This document shows positions 4,645-5,842 of a stretch of 5,842 nt of DNA, piece after piece; positions within the stretch are counted from its first letter, which is position 1; the number at the start of each line of letters is the position of its first letter. Location: positions 1 to 5,842 of the forward strand of contig JAJYAS010000250.1 of NCBI GenBank assembly GCA_021779415.1, in the 5' to 3' direction. A model generated the notes under the pieces. The model did no database searches. It was given only the letters and a program-made list of their open reading frames with translations, and was not told the origin of the DNA. The DNA is from Bacillota bacterium. GTDB taxonomy: Bacteria; Bacillota_B; Desulfitobacteriia; Desulfitobacteriales; Desulfitobacteriaceae. The position numbers and the translations under genes were made by a program.

Positions 4645-5842
4645 CTACGCCATCTCCAGCTTGACTTTGCTCCCTACTCCACCAGCTTCGGCGGGAGTAA
4701 CGACTAAACGGCGGGCAAGGCGATTTTTCAGTTCCGGTACGTGACTAATAATTCCGATCGTTAAGTTTTGAAGATGAAGTTTCTCCAACGTGTTCATCAC
4801 GGTTTCGAGAAGATGTGCATCTAGAGTTCCGAATCCTTCGTCCAAGAAGAAGAACTCGAGTGGAGATTCTCCCCGCAGTTGAATCTGGGTGGACAAGGCC
4901 AAGGCGAGGGCGAGGGCGGTGAGGAAGGTTTCTCCTCCGGATAAACTGTTAACGGGTCGGCGCACTCCCCCGTTGGCATCGTCACGCATGATAAACCCGC
5001 CCTCTGCGTCTACTTCTAATGCATATCGCTGGTTGGTTAACTGTTTCAATCGTTCGGAGGCATCCAGGGATACATTGGTTAACTGTTCTTGAGCAATAAA
5101 CTCCACGAAAGCATTTCCTTTAAAGACGGTTTGCAGAGTTTTAAGTAAGCCTCGGCGATGACTTAACGTTTGCCTTTCACGTTCCAACCGCATCCACTCT
5201 TCATGCTCCGCCTTCAGTTTATCCACCCTTTGTTGAGCAGCACCACGTTGTTCAATCGCTTCATTATTGGAGTTTTCCATCTCCTTGAGTCGAACCGGCC
5301 AAGCAAGCCATTCCTCCGGTCGAAGTCTTCGCCCCTTAAGCTGCTCTTCAACCTCTTCCCGTTTTTGCTTAAGAAGTAGAACATTTTGCCGAAAGGCCAA
5401 GATATCTTGGTCCATTTTCCGTTGTTCAGCAGGATCACACAACGCACTCTTGGCCTCTATTACCCTCAGAAATTGTGCTATTTTAAGACCCTGATCCAGC
5501 TTTAGCTGGACAGTCTCATATCCCTCTCTGGCTAATTCCAGTGTTTTATGGTTCACCGCCTGAAGCTGTTCAGCCTGGTTCCATCCCTCTTTAGCCAACT
5601 CATACTCTTTCTTCAGCTTTTCTTCCCGCCCTGTTACCAGCGCTAATTCCTGTTTTACCTGCTCAATTCGCTCTAAGGCTGGTTTACCTTCCGTTAAAGT
5701 ATCATATTTGTTTTTGAGTTCTTCCTGAGAGCGAGCAGCTTCAGTTCCGACGGTCCTGAGATTCTGAAGTTCCAGCTCACATTCTGTCTTTTCAATAGTA
5801 AGGCGTTGCTGGTCTTCTTCCACTTTCCGCACCGCTTCTTCG
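4645..5842 (-). CDS. sbcC: Exonuclease subunit SbcC, C-terminal part (5' end beyond window)
   Basis: The last 398 residues of an SMC/Rad50-like ATPase are visible; the frame is open to the window edge. About 230 residues of Glu/Lys/Gln-rich coiled coil come first, the return arm after the missing hinge. The C-terminal ATPase lobe follows. It holds the ABC signature LSGGETF (visible residues 300-306), the Walker B and D-loop stretch LEFFFLDEGFGTLD (328-341) and the switch histidine in IISHVPEL (H367). The Walker A motif and zinc-hook CxxC must lie in the missing part, since no CxxC is visible here. With the nuclease SbcD, usually encoded just upstream, SbcC opens and degrades hairpins and protein-blocked ends during DNA repair. 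The GTG at 5832 reads as internal Val because the frame continues upstream. The stop is TAG (4647-4645), with no intrinsic terminator behind it, so some read-through into the chemoreceptor gene is possible. Confidence 0.95.
   Translation of the reverse strand, partial: EEAVRKVEEDQQRLTIEKTECELELQNLRTVGTEAARSQEELKNKYDTLTEGKPALERIEQVKQELALVTGREEKLKKEYELAKEGWNQAEQLQAVNHKTLELAREGYETVQLKLDQGLKIAQFLRVIEAKSALCDPAEQRKMDQDILAFRQNVLLLKQKREEVEEQLKGRRLRPEEWLAWPVRLKEMENSNNEAIEQRGAAQQRVDKLKAEHEEWMRLERERQTLSHRRGLLKTLQTVFKGNAFVEFIAQEQLTNVSLDASERLKQLTNQRYALEVDAEGGFIMRDDANGGVRRPVNSLSGGETFLTALALALALSTQIQLRGESPLEFFFLDEGFGTLDAHLLETVMNTLEKLHLQNLTIGIISHVPELKNRLARRLVVTPAEAGGVGSKVKLEMA

Noticed and set aside
4889..5494. 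Several 65-77 codon frames overlapping sbcC on both strands
   Set aside because: All are shadows of the clearly conserved SbcC frame.

Overview
The window looks like chromosomal DNA from an endospore-forming Firmicute of the class Clostridia, of the Desulfosporosinus/Desulfitobacterium kind. This is an inference from protein style, purine-rich GGAGG-type ribosome binding sites, moderate GC content and a candidate forespore (sigma-G type) promoter. No rRNA, tRNA, CRISPR array, insertion sequence or phage gene is visible. Coding density is high and no gene-free stretch exceeds 300 bases.

Left part (1-1828): the 3' part of a Nudix hydrolase gene on the + strand ends one base before the stop codon of a convergent gene for a two-helix membrane protein of unknown function. 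Next, on the - strand, come an unrecognised 87-residue protein and, 10 bases upstream of it, a cysteine-rich YgbA-type (nitrous oxide-stimulated promoter family) protein. These last two probably share a transcript.

Middle (1829-2090): a tiny + strand transcription unit, divergent from the ygbA-like gene. It has a sigma-G-like promoter, a perfect Shine-Dalgarno sequence, a 36-codon lysine-rich reading frame and an intrinsic terminator whose loop and stem contain the end of the reading frame. It is below usual gene-caller length cut-offs and is the most interesting element here, a candidate small spore protein gene.

Right part (2087-5842): four - strand genes, transcribed in the order sbcC (3' part only), a soluble chemoreceptor, an RluA-type pseudouridine synthase and a DinB-fold protein. 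The chemoreceptor has a plausible vegetative promoter directly after the sbcC stop codon and a weak flagellar-type promoter nearer its start. The rluA-like and dinB-like genes are only 33 bases apart and probably co-transcribed. The hairpin at 2041-2058 may terminate both the small + strand gene and this - strand unit.

I do not see a multi-gene novel system (defence, biosynthetic or mobile). The genes are mainly housekeeping and stress functions; the novelty candidates are small: the 36-residue gene, the ygbA-linked 87-residue protein and the membrane protein of unknown function.
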